Shown piece by piece: positions 8,652 through 17,602 of a stretch of DNA of 64,000 nucleotides. Source of the DNA: Pseudomonadota bacterium. Lineage in GTDB: Bacteria > Pseudomonadota > Gammaproteobacteria > Steroidobacterales > Steroidobacteraceae. The stretch lies in NCBI GenBank assembly GCA_023423935.1, contig JAFAEQ010000063.1, positions 43,048-107,047 of the forward strand. Direction: 5' to 3'. The notes beneath the pieces are model-generated. The model did no database searches. It had not been told where the DNA came from and was given only the letters and a program-made list of their open reading frames with translations. Position 1 is the first letter of the stretch. The number at the start of each line of letters is the position of its first letter. Position numbers and translations under genes: made by a program.

Positions 8652-9586
8652 TTTCGCGACCTCACCAGGCTGACGAAAATTTCTTCGAGCGAGCTTTCTT
8701 CGGTGCGCAGATCCTTGAAATCGATGCCGAGCTCGTTGAGTTGTCGGAGCAGGCTCGCGATGCCCGTCGACTCGGTCTGCGTGTCGAACGTGTAGATCAG
8801 ATCGTTGCCGTCGGCCGAGAGCTCGATCTGACGATTGGCGAGCTGAGCGGGAATCTCCGTCAGAGGTGCCTGCAAATGCAAAGTCAGCTGCTTGCGTCCG
8901 AGCTTGCGCATGAGCACGTGCTTGTCCTCGACCAGCACGATCTCGCCCTTGTTGATCACACCGATGCGGTCGGCCATCTCCTCGGCTTCTTCGATGTAGT
9001 GCGTCGTCAGAATGATCGTGACGCCACTTGCCCGCAGCGAGCGGACCATCTCCCACATGTCACGACGCAGCTCGACATCCACACCCGCGGTCGGCTCGTC
9101 GAGAAACAGGATCTGCGGCTCGTGCGAAAGCGCTTTCGCGATCATCACGCGACGCTTCATGCCGCCCGAAAGCGCCATGATCTTGCTGTTCTTCTTGTCC
9201 CAGAGCGACAGGTCTCTCAGCACCTTTTCCACATGCGCATCGTTGCGCGGCTTGCCGAAGAGCCCGCGACTGAACTGCATCGTGGCCCAGACGCTCTCGA
9301 AGGCATCCGTGGTCAGCTCCTGCGGCACGAGTCCGATCTTGGCGCGCGCGGCCCGGTAGTCACGCACGATGTCGTGACCATCGGCGAGCACGGTGCCCGA
9401 GGTCGGATTGACGATGCCGCAGATGATGTTGATGAGCGTGGTCTTGCCGGCGCCGTTCGGCCCGAGAAGCGCGAAGATTTCGCCGCGGCGGATCGTCAGA
9501 TCGACGCCTTTCAATGCCTGGAAGCCGGACGAGTAAGTCTTGACCAGATTGGTCACGGCTATGATGGGATGATCGTTTCCCGTCAC
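8648..9586 (-). CDS. yadG: ABC transporter ATP-binding protein (YadG-like)
   Basis: 312 aa from a GTG at 9586, supported by GGAG six bases upstream and by the fact that conserved sequence begins here ([13 protein letters not shown]). Walker A is GPNGAGKTT at residues 42-50, the signature is LSGGMKRR, Walker B is [10 protein letters not shown] and the switch histidine is in TTHYIEEAE. The C-terminal about 80 residues are the small extra domain of the YadG/CcmA-type exporters. It is first in a two-gene operon with the permease and energises export. Confidence 0.92.
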   Translation of the reverse strand: MTGNDHPIIAVTNLVKTYSSGFQALKGVDLTIRRGEIFALLGPNGAGKTTLINIICGIVNPTSGTVLADGHDIVRDYRAARAKIGLVPQELTTDAFESVWATMQFSRGLFGKPRNDAHVEKVLRDLSLWDKKNSKIMALSGGMKRRVMIAKALSHEPQILFLDEPTAGVDVELRRDMWEMVRSLRASGVTIILTTHYIEEAEEMADRIGVINKGEIVLVEDKHVLMRKLGRKQLTLHLQAPLTEIPAQLANRQIELSADGNDLIYTFDTQTESTGIASLLRQLNELGIDFKDLRTEESSLEEIFVSLVRSRK

Positions 9587-9761
9587 GAGGCGCTCCGATG
9601 ACTGAAAAGGTGGATGCAGCCGTCGCGATCCACGCCTTCCCATCCAGGTCGGGCGCTCACCCACTGCCGCAGAACGGCCGGCATTATAGGGGACTCAGCA
9701 ACGCGCCTCCGCACGAACCGAGGCGCGAAGCGCAACTCATCATGTCAGCGCCCTCAATTCC

Positions 9762-9971
9762 ATTCCCCGGCGCATCGTCGGCTTCCGTCAGGACGAGGCG
9801 GGCGACTGGATTGCGGATCTCGAGTGTGGCCACAGCCAGCACGTGCGTCACCGGCCGCCCTGGTTCGTGCGTCCATGGGTCGTAACACAGGCCGGACGTG
9901 AGAGCGCGGTGGGACGAACGCTCGACTGCCGGCTCTGCGCATCGACCGAACATGCGGAGGATCCGTCCTGA
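9762..9971 (+). CDS. DUF3565 domain-containing small protein, start codon unclear
   Basis: About 69 aa. Reading from 9756 gives RRIVGFRQDEAGDWIADLEC, followed by GHSQHVRHRPPW, VRPWVVTQAGRES and LDCRLC, the complete core of the DUF3565 family (small proteins with Cys/His positions that look like a metal site). The frame is open only from 9690 and contains no in-frame ATG, GTG or TTG before the conserved part; the ATT at 9762 is given as a placeholder start. An ATG at 9742 is in a different frame. Either a rare start codon is used or a small indel separates the ATG from the body. A 30-base palindrome begins 11 bases after the stop. Confidence 0.72.
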   Translation: MPRRIVGFRQDEAGDWIADLECGHSQHVRHRPPWFVRPWVVTQAGRESAVGRTLDCRLCASTEHAEDPS

Positions 9972-9982
9972 TGCATGGACTG

Positions 9983-10012
9983 CATGCTCATGCATGCCCA
10001 TGCATGAGCATG
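9983..10012. other. 30-base perfect palindrome after DUF3565 gene
   Basis: Arms CATGCTCATGCATG (9983-9996) and CATGCATGAGCATG (9999-10012) pair exactly around a CC spacer. The sequence is made of repeated ATGCAT/GCATGC units, unlike the local base composition. No T-tract follows, so a classical intrinsic terminator is not supported; a protein-binding operator or mRNA 3' hairpin is possible. Confidence 0.8.
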
Positions 10013-10544
10013 GGCGAGAGGGGCGCCTTGTCACGAGCCCGACCCGCGCCGGATCATCGACACATTCGATCGCAACTACAGAACCGAACCTTCCGCTCGA
10101 CGATTCGACCCCTCAGTTATGTCGAACTGAGACGCTTCATCGAGAGCCACCGCCGCGCCCCGCAAGCAGCCCGCAGAATTTCACCGATACACCCGCAAGA
10201 TTCGGCTACGTGTGAGCCGCGAGCGCGATAGCAGCGTTACCGCAGAAGGGGCAATCGGACGATTTCCACTCTTGAGTTCGAGAGTATCGGCTCCAGTTTT
10301 GATGGCATTCGAGGCCTCGTTCCGGCCGAACGCCCTTCAGCGAACATCGCAGGCAGGAAGCCGGGAATATCTGCCCGACCCGGGCTTTGGAGCGGGAAAT
10401 CCGCACGCGATGCGTTGAAATCCTGCCGGAACAAGCAGTTGCCCGACCGCTAATGCGGCGGAATGCGGCAGCTGCAGCCCCGAAAAGCGTTGAAAACCTC
10501 GGTTTTTTCATTAAACGGCTGCGACGAATCGCGCCGTCTTGGAA
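10013..10544. other. Non-coding or unassigned stretch
   Basis: No gene here can be supported. One minus-strand frame (10511 down to 10206) begins MKKPRFSTLFG and contains CLRC and CPFCG pairs that could be a zinc ribbon, but it lacks a ribosome binding site and the codon pattern is poor. A short AAAACC/GGTTTT stem at about 10493-10508 with following T residues might end an upstream transcript. Confidence 0.4.
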
Positions 10545-10550
10545 TACAAT
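10545..10550 (+). promoter_or_regulatory. Putative -10 element of coiled-coil gene
   Basis: TACAAT lies 41 bases before the ATG at 10592. No good -35 hexamer is seen 17 bases upstream, so this is a weak call based on the single hexamer. A start of transcription near 10557 leaves a normal leader for the ATG at 10592 but only about 8 bases for the in-frame ATG at 10565, which supports the later start. Confidence 0.35.
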
Positions 10551-10591
10551 CCCGCCCCCGCAAAATGTCAGGTCAATCTTCAGCAGGACTC

Positions 10592-11350
10592 ATGGTGGAA
10601 CAGGCCCAATTGGAACTTCAGCTTAAAGTTTGGAAAGAGCTTGCGATCAGCAAGCAGATGTTGATGCGATCGGCCGCAGAGGCTTTGAAGCTCGACCCGA
10701 ATTGTAGTCAGGAGGAGCTGAAGGTCGCACTGGAAGCCGCTCTCAAGAAAGTCGCCGAGGCCGACCAGAGCGTCGTCACCGCACGCGAACAGGCCAAGTC
10801 GTCCATTCTCGCGATGGAGCAGAAGCTCGCCGCCGCGCAGAAGGCACAGGCCGCCGCCGAAACCACCGTGGCCGATCTGACCACGAAGCTGGAGAACATG
10901 TCACAGCAGGCCGCTGCCGCACGTACCTCCGCTGCGAAGGAAATCCAGACTCTCAAGGACCGCGTCGCCGAGAAGGACAAACAGCTGAAGGCCATCAACA
11001 CGGCACTCGCGGACACGCCCGAGAACGTGCTGAAGAAGATGAATCAGCTGAAGAAGCAACGCCAGGAAGAAGCCGATGCCCGCCGCGAAGTCGAGAGCAG
11101 CTTCACCACGTTGCGCAAGGAAAAGAATGAGCAGGACCAGAAGCTCACCAAGCTGACGGATAACACCACCAAGCTGATCGAGCAGTATCGCGATCTGCAC
11201 GCGGCCGCGGTGAAGATCCATGAGCAGCTCAAGCCCCTGGTCACCGACGAGAAGGACGTGCCCGTCCTGCCGGACCTGCATGCGAAGCTGCTCGAAGAGA
11301 TCGAGAATCCGGACGCGAAGCCGGACGGCAAGTCGAAAGACAAGAAGTAA
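10592..11350 (+). CDS. Coiled-coil protein of unknown function
   Basis: 252 aa from the ATG at 10592 (AGGA five bases upstream; in-frame ATG at 10565 is an alternative). There is no signal peptide or membrane segment. Residues from about 40 to 210 are a long run of heptads rich in Ala, Glu, Lys, Gln and Leu (for example EQKLAAAQKAQAAAETTVAD), so the protein is almost certainly an extended coiled coil. The C-terminus is acidic and then lysine-rich (DGKSKDKK). I do not recognise the family. It is monocistronic, followed by a hairpin terminator. Its cytoplasmic location is inferred from the lack of a leader. Confidence 0.82.
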   Translation: MVEQAQLELQLKVWKELAISKQMLMRSAAEALKLDPNCSQEELKVALEAALKKVAEADQSVVTAREQAKSSILAMEQKLAAAQKAQAAAETTVADLTTKLENMSQQAAAARTSAAKEIQTLKDRVAEKDKQLKAINTALADTPENVLKKMNQLKKQRQEEADARREVESSFTTLRKEKNEQDQKLTKLTDNTTKLIEQYRDLHAAAVKIHEQLKPLVTDEKDVPVLPDLHAKLLEEIENPDAKPDGKSKDKK

Positions 11351-11358
11351 TCGCATCA

Positions 11359-11381
11359 AGCTCGCCTCTTCGAGGCGAGCT
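11359..11381 (+). terminator. Hairpin terminator after coiled-coil gene
   Basis: A 10-base perfect stem (AGCTCGCCTC / GAGGCGAGCT) closes a TTC loop eight bases after the stop codon. The following CCTTCT is only weakly U-rich, so termination may be partial. Confidence 0.7.
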
Positions 11382-11475
11382 CCTTCTGCTCGCTGGGCTC
11401 ACGCGCAGCCCGACCGAAACGAATCCGCCGACCTCCTCCGTCCTGCGGGCATTGGCAGGCTGAAGCTTCAGTCCG

Positions 11476-11556
11476 GACGAGTGATGACAGTGATGGCGGT
11501 CATGACAGTGATGGACAGATCATCACCGGTATCACCGGTATCACCTCATCACCTCC
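11476..11556. repeat. GTGATGxC/ATCACCGG intergenic repeat block
   Basis: Left half holds imperfect direct repeats of GTGATGACAGTGATGG-type, right half the complementary ATCACCGGTATCACCGG type, so the block is an inverted repeat as a whole. It lies between convergent genes and covers the stop codon (11549-11551) of the NUDIX gene. Related blocks are at about 33491-33970 and 57051-57187. Confidence 0.75.
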
Positions 11557-12154
11557 TGCCCCTCCTCAGCCATTCACGGTTCTCGATGAACCAGTAGCCC
11601 GCGACCAGCGTCTTCAGGTCCGCAATCTCGCCGCTACGTACGCGCTCGATGAAGCGATCGGCCGGCATGACCACGGTCAGAATGTCTTCGCCCTCGTGCG
11701 GATTGCCATGCACACCGCTCGCATTCGATGCGTCGACGAAACCCAACACGATCGCAATCTTTTCTGAAGTACCGCCTGAGCTGACATACGCACCCGGATG
11801 CACGACGAGCGGATCGTGCAGCTGCAGACCCGTCTCTTCGAGCGTCTCGCGCACGGCGGCCTCTATCGGCGATTCGTCGCCATCGATGGCACCGGCCACG
11901 AGGTTGTCGGTGAACGGTACGTCCCCAGCGATCAGGCAGCCGGGACGGAATTCATTGATGAGCACGATTTCGTCGCGATATGGATCGTAGGGCAGCACGC
12001 CGACGGCATGGCCCCGATGCATGATTTCGCGGACGACGCGCTGACGTCCGCCGGAATGCAGATCGGTTTCGAACTCGACGCGTTCGACCTTGAGAAATCC
12101 GTCCGCGAGAGGCGTCGATGACAGGATGCGGGCCGTCAGTGTTCGTTCGCTCAT
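11549..12154 (-). CDS. nudF: NUDIX hydrolase, ADP-ribose pyrophosphatase type
   Basis: 201 aa from the ATG at 12154 (MSERTLTARI), which aligns with the normal NudF start; the open frame extends 20 codons further upstream without support. The Nudix box is complete: G, five residues, E, seven residues, RETLEETGL, at about residues 93-115. Sequence before the box (GHAVGVLPYDPYRDEIVLINEFR) and the GTSEKIAIVLG segment after it are typical of ADP-ribose/ADP-sugar diphosphatases, which cleave ADP-ribose to AMP and ribose 5-phosphate. The last codons and stop lie in an intergenic repeat block. Confidence 0.85.
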   Translation of the reverse strand: MSERTLTARILSSTPLADGFLKVERVEFETDLHSGGRQRVVREIMHRGHAVGVLPYDPYRDEIVLINEFRPGCLIAGDVPFTDNLVAGAIDGDESPIEAAVRETLEETGLQLHDPLVVHPGAYVSSGGTSEKIAIVLGFVDASNASGVHGNPHEGEDILTVVMPADRFIERVRSGEIADLKTLVAGYWFIENREWLRRGRR

Positions 12155-12280
12155 CGGATGACCGTCAACATTGGATGGGCTGAGTATGGAACGGACGTGA
12201 ACATCTTCCGGCAAGTCTGGCGGTATGGCCAGACTGCGTTACTCTGCGCAACCCCGCGGGCTTCGTGACAGGACCGATCG

Positions 12281-13168
12281 ATGAGCTGGCGTGCATGGAT
12301 CACCTTCGCCGTTCTTTGCATCCTCTGGGGCGTTCCCTATTTTTTCATCAAGATCGCTCTGCAGGAGCTGTCCCCTGCCTGTGTGGCATGGGCCCGCATC
12401 ACGCTTGCCGCCGTGATCCTGCTGCCGATCGCCTGGAAGCGCGGCGTACTGCGACCCGCCCTCGGTCACAAGAAAGCTGTCATCGCTTTTGCGATCGCAG
12501 AGCTGGTCTTCCCGTTCTTCCTGATCGCCTGGGGCGAGCAGTACATGAGCTCCTCGTTTGCCGGCATTCTGGTCGCGACCGTGCCGCTCACGGTCATACT
12601 CATCGCGCCATTGATGGGGCTGCATGAGCGGCTCGGCGCGAAACGCATCGTCGGACTGGCGGTCGGCTTCTCCGGTGTCGTGGCGTTGCTCGGTCTGGAT
12701 ACCGGACACGGCCCGATGCTATGGGCGGGCGTCGCCGCAATTGCCGTCGCAGTCGTCGGTTATGCGGTCGGCCCACTGGTCGTGCAGCGTTATCTATCGG
12801 ATGTCGATGAGCTCGGCGCTCTCGTCTGCAGTCTGATCATCGCGTCCGTCGTGCTGTTGCCTGCGGCCGTCCTGACTGCACCGGTCCGCATGCCTTCCAC
12901 GATTCCGTTGGTGTCCGTCATCGTACTGGGAGTGTTCTGTACCGCGATGGCGCTGCTGCTGTACTTCACTTTGATCAACGTCGCGGGCGCGGCGCGCGCG
13001 TCGCTCGTGGCTTACGTATGCCCCGCCGTTGCGGCGTTTCTGGGCGTGATCGTGCTCCACGAACCCTTCGGTGTGTCTTCGGTGATCGGCCTGGTCATGA
13101 TTCTGTTCGGCTCATGGCTCGCAAGCGGCAAGGCCAGCAGCAACACGCAAGCTGTCGCCACCACCTGA
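12281..13168 (+). CDS. DMT-superfamily (EamA) transporter
   Basis: 295 aa with ten hydrophobic helices arranged as two EamA repeats (about residues 5-135 and 150-285), the usual drug/metabolite transporter build. AGGA lies eight bases before the ATG. The first helix carries the familiar ILWGVPYFFIKIAL motif. Substrate cannot be read from the sequence. It converges with another EamA gene: the two stop codons are directly adjacent (TGA then TCA on the plus strand), leaving no space between them. Confidence 0.9.
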   Translation: MSWRAWITFAVLCILWGVPYFFIKIALQELSPACVAWARITLAAVILLPIAWKRGVLRPALGHKKAVIAFAIAELVFPFFLIAWGEQYMSSSFAGILVATVPLTVILIAPLMGLHERLGAKRIVGLAVGFSGVVALLGLDTGHGPMLWAGVAAIAVAVVGYAVGPLVVQRYLSDVDELGALVCSLIIASVVLLPAAVLTAPVRMPSTIPLVSVIVLGVFCTAMALLLYFTLINVAGAARASLVAYVCPAVAAFLGVIVLHEPFGVSSVIGLVMILFGSWLASGKASSNTQAVATT

Positions 13169-14089
13169 TCAGCGCACGCGCTTCAGCCGCGTCAGCAGCC
13201 AGATCCCCGCGAGCACCAGGAGCGTTCCTGCCGCCATCCAGGCGGTGAACGGCTCGCCCAGCAGCACGATGCTCATCGCAATCGTCGACAGCGGTCCGAT
13301 CATTCCGACCTGTGCGGTGACACCCGCACCGACGCGCTCGATGGCGAGCATGACCATCAGGACGGGCACGAAGGTGCAGAGCGTTGCATTGAGGATGGCG
13401 AGCCAGATGACCTGAGGTGCGACCTGCATTTGTGCAGGCGAGCGCAACACGAAGAACTGCGCGATGCACAGGACGCACGCAATGCTCGTGGCCACCCCCG
13501 TGATCCGTAACGCCCCCAGCGTCTTCACCGCGGAACCGCTGTACGCCAGATACAAGGCGTAAGCGACGGCGCTGCCGAATACCAGCGCGCCGCCCAGGAG
13601 CACATTGTCACCGCCGATCGAAACGTCATGGCCGAACACGAGCACCACACCCACGTAGCTCACGGCGAGTGCGCCCCACTGGCCTTTGGACACCGGCGTC
13701 CCGAACAGGACCAGTCCGAGCAACAGCACGACCGTCGGATTCAGATAGAGAATCAGCCGCTCGAGATTCGCGGTGATGTATTGGAGGCCCGCGAAGTCCA
13801 GAAAGCTCGCCAGGTAGTAGCCCGTGAAGCCCAGACCGATCAGGAGTCGCCAGTCGCGCCAGGTCAGCGGCGGCTTATTGCGACTCGCCCACCAGGACAA
13901 GGACAGGAACAGCGGCAGCGCGAACAGCATGCGATACATGATCACCGTGACCGCGTCCACGCCGTAGCGGTACGACAGTTTCACGATGATGGCTTTGCCG
14001 GAGAACGCGATGGCGCCTGCACTGGCGAGGAGCAGCCCGGGCCAATCGGCCCGGGAATCGACGGAGTTGGAAGTCGGCATGAAACTCAC
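13169..14089 (-). CDS. DMT-superfamily (EamA) transporter
   Basis: 306 aa, ten predicted helices in two EamA repeats; not a close copy of the neighbour at 12281. The segment LNPTVVLLLGLVLFGTPVSKGQW is the typical end of the first repeat, and LNATLCTFVPVLMVMLAIERVGAG begins the conserved part of the second. It is an inner-membrane carrier for small metabolites of unknown identity. The stop abuts the stop of the facing gene. Upstream, 150 bases separate it from the divergent dipeptidase gene. Confidence 0.9.
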   Translation of the reverse strand: MSFMPTSNSVDSRADWPGLLLASAGAIAFSGKAIIVKLSYRYGVDAVTVIMYRMLFALPLFLSLSWWASRNKPPLTWRDWRLLIGLGFTGYYLASFLDFAGLQYITANLERLILYLNPTVVLLLGLVLFGTPVSKGQWGALAVSYVGVVLVFGHDVSIGGDNVLLGGALVFGSAVAYALYLAYSGSAVKTLGALRITGVATSIACVLCIAQFFVLRSPAQMQVAPQVIWLAILNATLCTFVPVLMVMLAIERVGAGVTAQVGMIGPLSTIAMSIVLLGEPFTAWMAAGTLLVLAGIWLLTRLKRVR

Positions 14090-14240
14090 TTGAGATATCG
14101 ACAGGCAGTGTAGCGACGCTCCTGGCTGCTTGCCGTCGCGGATGAGCAGGCTCGCATCTGAAAGTACGATGGACCGATGCAGGGTTCCTTCGTATTCGGC
14201 GCACGTCTATGCTCGATCCTTTCTCGGGATGCCCACACCT

Positions 14241-15488
14241 ATGAAGCACTTCACGCGCTCGCTCGTTGGTTGCCTGGCGATTCTGCTGATCCCGTTCGCG
14301 CCGGCGTCCGGCGATACCTCCCAGGATCCTGCGCTCGTTCACGCAAAGGAGCTGCTGAGCAGGACTCTCCTGATCGACGGTCACAACGATCTGCCCTGGG
14401 CGATTCGCGAGGACGCATCGGCCCCAGGCGATGTGCAACGGTACGATCTACGGGGAAAAGTGAGCGGCCAGACCGACATTGCGCGGCTGCGCGAAGGCCG
14501 CATCGGCGCTCAATTCTGGTCCGTGTACACGCCCGGCGAAGCGCCGGGTCATTACGCGCGCACTCAGCTCGAGCAGATCGACATCGCCCTGCGCATGATC
14601 GAGCGTTACCCCGACACCTTCTCACTGGCGCGAACGGCAGCGGATATCCGAGCCGCCCGGAAGCAAGGTCGCATTGCATCGCTCTTGGGCATCGAAGGCG
14701 GACATGCGATCGAGAATTCCCTTGGAGCGCTGCGTGCGTACTACGACCTGGGCGTGCGCTACATGACACTCACGCATAACGTGCACACCGATTGGGCCGA
14801 CTCGGCTGCCTTTGCACCTGTGCACGGCGGTCTCACGAGTTTCGGCGAGCAGGTGGTCCGCGAGATGAATCGTCTCGGCATGCTCGTCGATCTGTCGCAT
14901 GTGGCGACGGAAACGATGGACGATGCACTGCGCGTCTCGAAAGCGCCGGTGATCTTCTCGCACTCCTCCGCACGCGCGCTGTGCGACGTGCCACGCAACG
15001 TCCCCGATGAAATTCTCGAGCGCATGAAAGCCAATGGCGGCGTCGTGATGATCACGTTCGTGCCTGGCTTCATCAATCCCGCTGTCGGGGCCATTCAGCA
15101 ACCTGCATTCGATGAGTACAACCGGCGTTCGCAAGGCCTGTCCGACGCGGAGCGCAGCAAGCTCGAAGCGGAGATCCTGGGCAAGCTCAAATTGCCGACG
15201 ACGACGATCGCGCAGGTGGCCGATCACATCGATCATGTCCGCGCGATCGCAGGCGTCGAGCACGTCGGCCTCGGCGGGGATTTCGATGGGAATTCGAGCT
15301 GGCCCGAAGGCTTGTCCGATGTATCGATGTATCCGAATCTGTTCGCCGAACTGATCCGCCGCGGCTGGAGCGATCGCGATCTGGAACTGCTGGCCGGCGG
15401 CAATGTGCTGCGCGCGCTCGAGCAGGCAGAAGCAGTCGCGAAGTCCATGCGCGCCGAACCGCTGCCTGCGGGACTCGCCAGGAACTGA
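14241..15488 (+). CDS. Membrane dipeptidase (peptidase M19), exported
   Basis: 415 aa from the ATG at 14241, chosen because MKHFTRSLVGCLAILL begins a standard signal peptide; an ATG 12 bases upstream is also possible. Zinc-site motifs of the renal dipeptidase family are present: DGHNDLPW near residue 47, GIEGGHAIEN, DLSHVATETM and SHSSARALC, and GGDFDG near the C-terminus. The enzyme hydrolyses dipeptides in the periplasm or at the membrane; some members act on L,D or D-residue dipeptides. Nine bases separate it from a secreted amidohydrolase, and the pair probably forms an operon for using amides or peptides. Confidence 0.92.
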   Translation: MKHFTRSLVGCLAILLIPFAPASGDTSQDPALVHAKELLSRTLLIDGHNDLPWAIREDASAPGDVQRYDLRGKVSGQTDIARLREGRIGAQFWSVYTPGEAPGHYARTQLEQIDIALRMIERYPDTFSLARTAADIRAARKQGRIASLLGIEGGHAIENSLGALRAYYDLGVRYMTLTHNVHTDWADSAAFAPVHGGLTSFGEQVVREMNRLGMLVDLSHVATETMDDALRVSKAPVIFSHSSARALCDVPRNVPDEILERMKANGGVVMITFVPGFINPAVGAIQQPAFDEYNRRSQGLSDAERSKLEAEILGKLKLPTTTIAQVADHIDHVRAIAGVEHVGLGGDFDGNSSWPEGLSDVSMYPNLFAELIRRGWSDRDLELLAGGNVLRALEQAEAVAKSMRAEPLPAGLARN

Positions 15489-15497
15489 AGGCCCGAC

Positions 15498-16970
15498 ATG
15501 AAGGGCGCGGCGCTCGTTCTCGCAGCTTCGCTTCTGGTTCTGAGAGCGCAGGCGGCGGATCTGCTCATCGAGGACGTGACCGTCGTCTCTCCCGAACGCG
15601 CGCAGCCCCTCGCCCATCAACATGTGCTGATCCGCGATGGACGCATCACGCAGATCAGTCCGATTCGGATCGCGGCAACGCAGGGCACGATGCGACTGAA
15701 TGGCGCCGGACGGTTTCTCACGCCCGGCATCATGGATGCGCACGTGCATCTGACGACCCCACCGGGCCTGCCCTTCGGTGCGAACGAGGAGTTCGCGCCG
15801 TTGATCGCCGCGTACAACAAACAGCAGCCACGCAGTTACCTCTACTTCGGCGTCACGCAGGTACTGGACACCTCGCACTTCGGCGATGGTCTTCGCGACT
15901 TCGAAGCGCAGCCTCGGCATCCCGATCTTTTTCAATGTGGTGCCGCGCCCATCCTCGACGGCTATCCCACCGTGTTCATGGATCCGCCGGAGCGCTATCG
16001 GATCGCGCCCGACTACATCTATGAGCCTGCCAACGCGAAAGCACATCCCCTGCCCGCCGGGGCGAAGGAAGCCGATCACACGCCGGAAGCCATCGTCGAT
16101 CGTGTAGCCGCAAGCGGTGCACTGTGTCTGAAGATCTTCATTGAAGACGGTTTCGGTCCGGCCGCGATCTGGCCGCTACCGAGCAAGGAGACCCTGCAGC
16201 GCATTCGTGCAGCGACGCGCAAACGCGGACTGCTGCTCGTCGCGCATGCCAATGCGCTCGACATGCAACGCATCGCACTCGATGCCCAGGTCGACGTACT
16301 GGCGCACGGACTGTGGAACTGGAACGAGGCGGACGATCAACGCGACGTTCCGCCGGCGATCGCGACACATCTGCGACGCATTCACGCGGCGAACACGGGA
16401 TATCAGCCGACGTTGCGAGTGCTCGCTGGAACCGCCGATCTGTTTCGAGCAGACACGCTCAAGGATCCCACCTATGCGAAGGTGGTTCCGGCGGCATTGA
16501 TGCAGTGGTACGCGACCGATGCGGGCCAGTGGTACAAGCGCGAGATGAGGCGCGATTACGGCGATCTGCCCGATGCGAAGATCGCTTCGATCCAGCTTCG
16601 GGTCGGTGAGCACGGCATGCGGGCGGTCCGGTATCTGCACCAGCTCGGGCATCCGCTCTTGCTCGGCAGCGACACGCCTTCGTCACCCACCTACGGGAAT
16701 CAGCCGGGCTATGACACGTATCGCGAAATGCGCCTGATGGCGCAGTCAGGCGTGCCGCTCGATGCAATCCTGCGCGCGGCGACACTCAACAACGCACGTC
16801 AGTTCCGGCTCGACCGTGATTACGGCACCGTAAGCGCCGGCAAGATCGCGAACCTGCTTCTGCTCAAGAGCAATCCGCTCGAAACGATGCGCGCCTGGAG
16901 CGAGATCGACAAGGTGATCCTGCGAGGCGAGGTGATTGAACGCGAATCGCTGGCGGCCGACCGCCTCTGA
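15498..16970 (+). CDS. Exported amidohydrolase-family protein
   Basis: 490 aa. Signal peptide at residues 1-19 (MKGAALVLAASLLVLRAQA). The amidohydrolase metal motif DAHVHL is at about residues 79-84, LLVAHANALDM and the late GSDTPSSPTYGNQPG carry the further histidine and the catalytic aspartate region, and the C-terminus ends with the usual composite beta-domain (SAGKIANLLLLKSNPLE). The family covers imidazolonepropionase-like and Xaa-Pro-type hydrolases found in soil bacteria; the substrate is not predictable. It follows the M19 dipeptidase within nine bases and both are exported. Confidence 0.88.
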   Translation: MKGAALVLAASLLVLRAQAADLLIEDVTVVSPERAQPLAHQHVLIRDGRITQISPIRIAATQGTMRLNGAGRFLTPGIMDAHVHLTTPPGLPFGANEEFAPLIAAYNKQQPRSYLYFGVTQVLDTSHFGDGLRDFEAQPRHPDLFQCGAAPILDGYPTVFMDPPERYRIAPDYIYEPANAKAHPLPAGAKEADHTPEAIVDRVAASGALCLKIFIEDGFGPAAIWPLPSKETLQRIRAATRKRGLLLVAHANALDMQRIALDAQVDVLAHGLWNWNEADDQRDVPPAIATHLRRIHAANTGYQPTLRVLAGTADLFRADTLKDPTYAKVVPAALMQWYATDAGQWYKREMRRDYGDLPDAKIASIQLRVGEHGMRAVRYLHQLGHPLLLGSDTPSSPTYGNQPGYDTYREMRLMAQSGVPLDAILRAATLNNARQFRLDRDYGTVSAGKIANLLLLKSNPLETMRAWSEIDKVILRGEVIERESLAADRL

Positions 16971-16975
16971 GGACT

Positions 16976-17512
16976 TCAGTTCTCGAGCAGGCGTCCGCCG
17001 CACTGACGCCAGTCGCTCATCAGTCGATGCGCATCCTCGGGTGAATGCGGCTTCACTCCGATCAGGACGGCGCCATCACGGATGTACTGCTCGTAGGTTT
17101 CGACGCGGTGCTTCGGAATTCCCCAATGCGTGAGCGCACCCAGCACGCCACCGGCCATGCCGACGGCGCCGGCCGCTGCGAGCGCGACCGCCACCGGACC
17201 TGCGAGCACGAGATTCGGAATCATCAATGCGGCGCCGATCGCGGCGGCTGCCGGCGCGATCGTTCCAACCGTACCGCCGGCGGGACCTCCCAGCTCGTCG
17301 GCCATTTCCGAGTCGGCACCCGGGGTGCTCGCCCGCCTGGCGAGATCGGGGGAAATGCCCGGCTGCGAGAACAGCCGCTCGCGCGTTTGATCCGAGAGCA
17401 TCAGATTGATCTCGTCGCTGCGATAGCCGAGCTTGCGGGCTGCCTCGTAGGCACGCTCGATGGCGGGCGCTTCGTGGAACACTGCCGTCACGATCTTGCT
17501 GTGGTCGCTCAT
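16976..17512 (-). CDS. General-stress-type protein with glycine-zipper segment
   Basis: 178 aa from the ATG at 17512 (GAGGGTG upstream). The first 45 residues (IVTAVFHEAPAIERAYEAARKLGYRSDEINLMLS) resemble the small alpha/beta domain of general stress protein 17M / YflT-like proteins. Residues about 80-130 are a Gly/Ala-rich hydrophobic stretch that could form a glycine zipper or membrane hairpin (GGTVGTIAPAAAAIGAALMI). The C-terminal part (ALTHWGIPKHRVETYEQYIRDGAVLIGV) repeats the alpha/beta character. Such proteins are common in soil proteobacteria and are linked to membrane stress; function here is inferred from similarity only. Confidence 0.75.
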   Translation of the reverse strand: MSDHSKIVTAVFHEAPAIERAYEAARKLGYRSDEINLMLSDQTRERLFSQPGISPDLARRASTPGADSEMADELGGPAGGTVGTIAPAAAAIGAALMIPNLVLAGPVAVALAAAGAVGMAGGVLGALTHWGIPKHRVETYEQYIRDGAVLIGVKPHSPEDAHRLMSDWRQCGGRLLEN

Positions 17513-17602
17513 GACACCCTCGCCGAGTCGTTGCGGTGTCAAGGCCAACGATTGCTCGACTGCGATCGTTCCAGCAAGGTGCGGCTGCTGTATTGCAAAG
17601 CG

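Noticed and set aside
7857..8795. Long plus-strand frame opposite the ABC permease
   Set aside because: It is the antisense shadow of the YadH/YadG-type genes, which have complete domain motifs.
10206..10511. Minus-strand zinc-ribbon gene beginning MKKPRFSTLFG
   Set aside because: No ribosome binding site, unbalanced composition, and overlap with a likely promoter of the coiled-coil gene; kept only as a remark.
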